Shown: in pieces, positions 5,357 to 7,733 of the stretch
Numbering within the stretch: the stretch's first letter is position 1
Layout of the letters: each line of letters begins with the position of its first letter
NCBI GenBank assembly: GCA_017534365.1
Contig: JAFWCS010000125.1
Coordinates: 1 to 7,733 of the forward strand
Reading direction: 5' to 3'
Length of the DNA: 7,733 nucleotides
From: Clostridia bacterium
GTDB lineage: Bacteria; Bacillota; Clostridia; Oscillospirales; Acutalibacteraceae
Notes under the pieces: generated by a model
The model's input: only the letters and a program-made list of their open reading frames with translations
Databases searched by the model: none
Told to the model about the DNA's origin: nothing
Translations under genes and position numbers: made by a program

Positions 5357-6340
5357 ATGGATACGAACAAACGACCCGATTCGATGGCGCGCATCAACAC
5401 GCCCGCGCTGGCCGAAGCGTTCATCGCCGAGCAGATCGCCGCCGTCAAGGCGCAGGTCGGCGATAAGCGCGTGCTGCTCGCGCTTTCCGGCGGTGTGGAT
5501 TCCTCCGTCGTCGCGGCGCTGCTGATCAAAGCGATCGGCAAGCAGCTCGTCTGCGTGCACGTCAACCACGGTCTGCTGCGCAAGGGCGAGCCCGAGCAGG
5601 TGATCGAAGTCTTCCGCAACCAGATGGACGCGAACCTGATCTATGTGGACGCGGTGGATCGCTTCCTGGACAAGCTGGCCGGCGTTGCGGAGCCGGAGCG
5701 CAAGCGCAAGATCATCGGCGAAGAATTCATCCGCGTTTTTGAAGAAGAAGCCCGTAAGCTCGACGGCGTCGAGTTCCTCGCGCAGGGCACGATCTACCCC
5801 GACATTCTCGAAAGCGGCCCTGTCAAGGCGCATCACAACGTCGGCGGCCTGCCGGAGGATATTCATTTTGAAGGCCTTGTGGAGCCGATCAAGCTCCTGT
5901 TCAAGGACGAGGTGCGCATGGTCGGCAAAGCGCTCGGCCTGCCGGACAATATGGTCTATCGTCAGCCGTTCCCCGGCCCGGGGCTGGACGTGCGCTGCAC
6001 CGGCGCGATCACCCGCGAGCGGCTCGAGCTCGTGCGCGAATCCGACGCGATCCTGCGTGACGAATTCGCCAAGAACGGGCTGGCCGGCAAAGTGTGGCAG
6101 TATTTCACGGTCGTGCCCGATCTGAAATCTGTCGGCGTCAAGGACGGTGTGCGCTGCTATGAGAATCCCGTCATCCTCCGCGCGGTCAACACCGTAGACG
6201 CGATGACCGCGACCGTGGAGCCGCTGGACTGGGATCTGCTCTTCAGGATCACCGACCGCATCCTCAAGGAAGTGGACGGCGTCAACCGCGTGCTCTATGA
6301 CATTACCCCCAAGCCCACCGGCACGATCGAGTGGGAATAA
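5357..6340 (+). CDS. guaA: GMP synthase, ATP-pyrophosphatase/dimerisation part only (no glutamine amidotransferase domain)
   Basis: A 327-residue protein matching the C-terminal part of GMP synthase, which adenylates XMP and aminates it to GMP. The ATP-pyrophosphatase P-loop SGGVDSS is at 44-50. [14 protein letters not shown] (69-82), [15 protein letters not shown] (118-132), [14 protein letters not shown] (141-154), [10 protein letters not shown] (159-168), [13 protein letters not shown] (202-214), [16 protein letters not shown] (246-261) and the C-terminus KPTGTIEWE are all classic. Usual bacterial GuaA has about 510-525 residues with an N-terminal class I glutaminase domain, which is absent here; there is no upstream frame for it, as the preceding gene is unrelated. 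The start ATG has GAGGAGG 9 bases upstream. The lid segment between ESG and HHNVGG (VKA) looks shorter than in common GuaA, where a TxxxTIKS-like stretch occurs. It may use ammonia or a separately encoded glutaminase subunit, as in archaeal two-subunit enzymes. Confidence 0.93.
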   Translation: MDTNKRPDSMARINTPALAEAFIAEQIAAVKAQVGDKRVLLALSGGVDSSVVAALLIKAIGKQLVCVHVNHGLLRKGEPEQVIEVFRNQMDANLIYVDAVDRFLDKLAGVAEPERKRKIIGEEFIRVFEEEARKLDGVEFLAQGTIYPDILESGPVKAHHNVGGLPEDIHFEGLVEPIKLLFKDEVRMVGKALGLPDNMVYRQPFPGPGLDVRCTGAITRERLELVRESDAILRDEFAKNGLAGKVWQYFTVVPDLKSVGVKDGVRCYENPVILRAVNTVDAMTATVEPLDWDLLFRITDRILKEVDGVNRVLYDITPKPTGTIEWE

Positions 6341-6351
6341 GATACAGATTG

Positions 6352-6389
6352 CTGCCATAAGTGTGACCCTCTTGCCATACTTATGGCAG
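6352..6389. repeat. 11-bp inverted repeat with a third partial copy (operator or weak transcript-end hairpin)
   Basis: CTGCCATAAGT (6352-6362) and ACTTATGGCAG (6379-6389) are perfect inverted copies separated by 16 bases. Another TGCCATA copy at 6373-6379 inside the loop can pair with the same right arm (6382-6388). So two mutually exclusive hairpins, or two overlapping operator-like dyads, are possible. No T-tract follows on either strand, which argues against a normal intrinsic terminator. It lies 12 bases after the guaA stop. Confidence 0.5.
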
Positions 6390-6402
6390 TCTCTGCTAAT
6401 AT
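6372..6402 (+). promoter_or_regulatory. Possible extended -10 promoter for the CotH-family gene
   Basis: TAATAT (6397-6402) preceded by TGC forms an extended -10 box. The best -35 is TTGCCA (6372-6377) with a long 19-base spacer. The right arm of the inverted repeat lies in this spacer, so a protein bound to the repeat would block it. The start would be about 110 bases before the ATG at 6518. Confidence 0.35.
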
Positions 6403-6517
6403 GTAAAAACAAATCTGAGAAAACGATAGAAACAATTCCGTTTTTCGAGCAAATCAGGACGCTGCGTCCCGCCGGCCGAGCACTGCGGGCCATGCCCTGA
6501 CATTTAGAACAACGACC

Positions 6518-7733
6518 ATGAAACATCTGCCTCAAGCGATTTTATCTTTTATTCTGCTCTGTGCGCTGGCGGTCTGCGGATTGCCGGTCTGTATCCCGGC
6601 GCGCGCGGAGCAAGCCCCGCCGGATGCGGTCACGGACGGCGCGCTGCAGCTGCGCGTCACACTGTTTGACGCGCCGGAGGCCTACACCCTCGTTCACATG
6701 CTGCCCGGCAGTCCGGACAGCCCCTATCTGCTGTTTCTGCCCGCGGGCTGCGACCGCACGCGGCTGCAGGTCCGCTTTGACGACGCCTGGATGACCGTCA
6801 ACGGGCAGGCGCTGATCGCAGGCAAGGCGACCGACGCCTTTGCCGCCGACGGGACCTATGCCGTGGAGACGCCGAAAGGCAGCTTTTCGCTGCGGGTCCT
6901 CTCCTGCGCAACGCTGCCTTCCATTTATATCACAACCGAAAGCGGCAGTCTGGCGGCCATTCACGCGGATAAGTCCTATAAGGAAGCCGCCACGCTTTCC
7001 GCCGTCGCGGATGGCGCGCCGACGATCGCCGGCGCCGCGCTATCCTATCTCAAGGGGCGCGGCAACTCCAGCTGGCGCTCCAACGAAAAGCGCTGCTACA
7101 ACCTCAAATTCAAGGAAGCGACCGGGCTGCTCGGCATGCAGCCGGCCGAAAAATGGGCGCTGATCTCCAACAACATGGATCCGACGCTCATGCGCAACGC
7201 CATCGCCTACACCGCCGCGAAGCTGACACGGCTGCCCCATACGGTCGATTTCGCGTTTGCCGATCTTTATATCAACGGCAGCTATCGCGGAAACTATCTG
7301 GTCTGCGAGCGGGTCGAGGTCGATGAAAACCGCATTGACATCGCCGATCTGGAAGCGGCAAACAAAGCGGCGAATCCGGAAGTGAAGCTGTCGGACGCGC
7401 CGCGCATGGAAACGGCGGAGAACGGCCTGCGCCGCTGCTGGAGCGACCTGCCGAACGATCCGGCGGATATCTCCGGCGGCTATCTGCTGGAATTCGAATA
7501 TCCGGACGCCTTTGACGAAGAGCCCTCGGCCTTTCTGTCGCAGTGCGGCAACTGCCTGATCGTGCACACGCCGGAGCACGCCACGCGCGCGGAGATCGAC
7601 TATATCTCCGGCCTGTATGCGCAGCTGGAGGAGGCACTGCTTTCCCTTGACGGCCGGAACGCGTCGGGCCGCTCCTATCTGGATTATATCGATGCGGATT
7701 CCTTTGTCGACGGCCTGCTGCTGTATGAATTCA
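6518..7733 (+). CDS. Secreted CotH-kinase family protein, 3' end outside window
   Basis: The first 405 residues of a CotH-kinase family protein; the gene runs off the right edge. CotH is an atypical kinase, known in Bacillus for phosphorylating spore-coat proteins; in gut Clostridia many members are exported proteins of unknown target. Residues 1-30 form a signal peptide (K2, hydrophobic core about 7-26, ARA cleavage site ending at A30). Residues 35-170 look like beta-sandwich repeats (LFLPAGCD at 72-79, VNGQALIAG at 94-102). The kinase-like domain starts with LKGRGNSSW (178-186), then KRCYNLKFKE (191-200), LLGMQPAEKWALISNNMDPTLMRNAIAY (204-231), DLYINGSYRGNYLVCERVEVDENRIDI (249-275) and ISGGYLLEFE (318-327). 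There is no good Shine-Dalgarno site before the ATG at 6518, so the exact start is less sure. It may be transcribed separately from guaA. Confidence 0.9.
   Translation, partial: MKHLPQAILSFILLCALAVCGLPVCIPARAEQAPPDAVTDGALQLRVTLFDAPEAYTLVHMLPGSPDSPYLLFLPAGCDRTRLQVRFDDAWMTVNGQALIAGKATDAFAADGTYAVETPKGSFSLRVLSCATLPSIYITTESGSLAAIHADKSYKEAATLSAVADGAPTIAGAALSYLKGRGNSSWRSNEKRCYNLKFKEATGLLGMQPAEKWALISNNMDPTLMRNAIAYTAAKLTRLPHTVDFAFADLYINGSYRGNYLVCERVEVDENRIDIADLEAANKAANPEVKLSDAPRMETAENGLRRCWSDLPNDPADISGGYLLEFEYPDAFDEEPSAFLSQCGNCLIVHTPEHATRAEIDYISGLYAQLEEALLSLDGRNASGRSYLDYIDADSFVDGLLLYEF

Noticed and set aside
4108..5619. Minus-strand open frame of 503 codons, and a similar one at 5165-6535.
   Set aside because: Both are antisense to the clearly recognised CofE-like and GMP synthase genes, and their composition (Asp/Arg/Val/Ala repeats) is that of reverse-strand shadows.
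6419..6446. A-rich/T-rich inverted repeat GAAAACG ... CGTTTTTC as a terminator after guaA.
   Set aside because: The stem is only 6-7 A-T-rich pairs with a 13-base loop and no T-tract after it, too weak to call.

Overview
The window looks like a chromosomal segment from an anaerobic, GC-rich member of the Clostridia, perhaps an Oscillospiraceae-like gut lineage. This rests on the [FeFe]-hydrogenase maturation genes, the TM1266-type regulator, a Firmicutes-type CofE-like protein, a CotH-kinase secreted protein, clear TTGACA/TATAAT-type promoters and strong Shine-Dalgarno sites. The taxon is an inference; no rRNA or other marker is present.

Layout. Positions 1-1997 (minus strand) are an operon reading leftwards: a TM1266-family small regulator, hydE (overlapping it by 11 bases) and hydG, which runs off the left edge. 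A near-consensus promoter (2118-2146) drives it. Its roughly 110-base leader contains a Rho-independent terminator that ends just before the regulator's ribosome binding site, as in an attenuator or riboswitch. Positions 2157-2479 (minus) are a compact single-gene transcription unit with its own promoter, a Shine-Dalgarno site, an unrecognised 40-residue protein and a strong terminator. Positions 2480-2689 are non-coding and include a 17-bp perfect palindrome. Positions 2690-4015 (minus) hold an AI-2E family (PerM-like) membrane protein with its own promoter and terminator; it most likely starts at a TTG codon.

Positions 4070-6340 (plus) are a divergent operon with a CofE-like gamma-glutamyl ligase homologue, then 25 bases, then an ATP-pyrophosphatase-only GMP synthase that lacks the glutamine amidotransferase domain. 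After an 11-bp inverted repeat and a possible promoter, a secreted CotH-kinase family gene (6518 onward, plus) runs off the right edge.

How they work together. HydE and HydG are radical SAM enzymes that build parts of the H-cluster of [FeFe] hydrogenase, and the TM1266 protein is the small companion usually found with them. The ligase-like gene and GMP synthase probably share a transcript, but why is unknown. No mobile element, CRISPR array, tRNA or rRNA was seen. The most unusual points are the leader terminator of the hyd operon, the self-contained 40-aa gene, and the amidotransferase-less GuaA next to an orphan CofE homologue.
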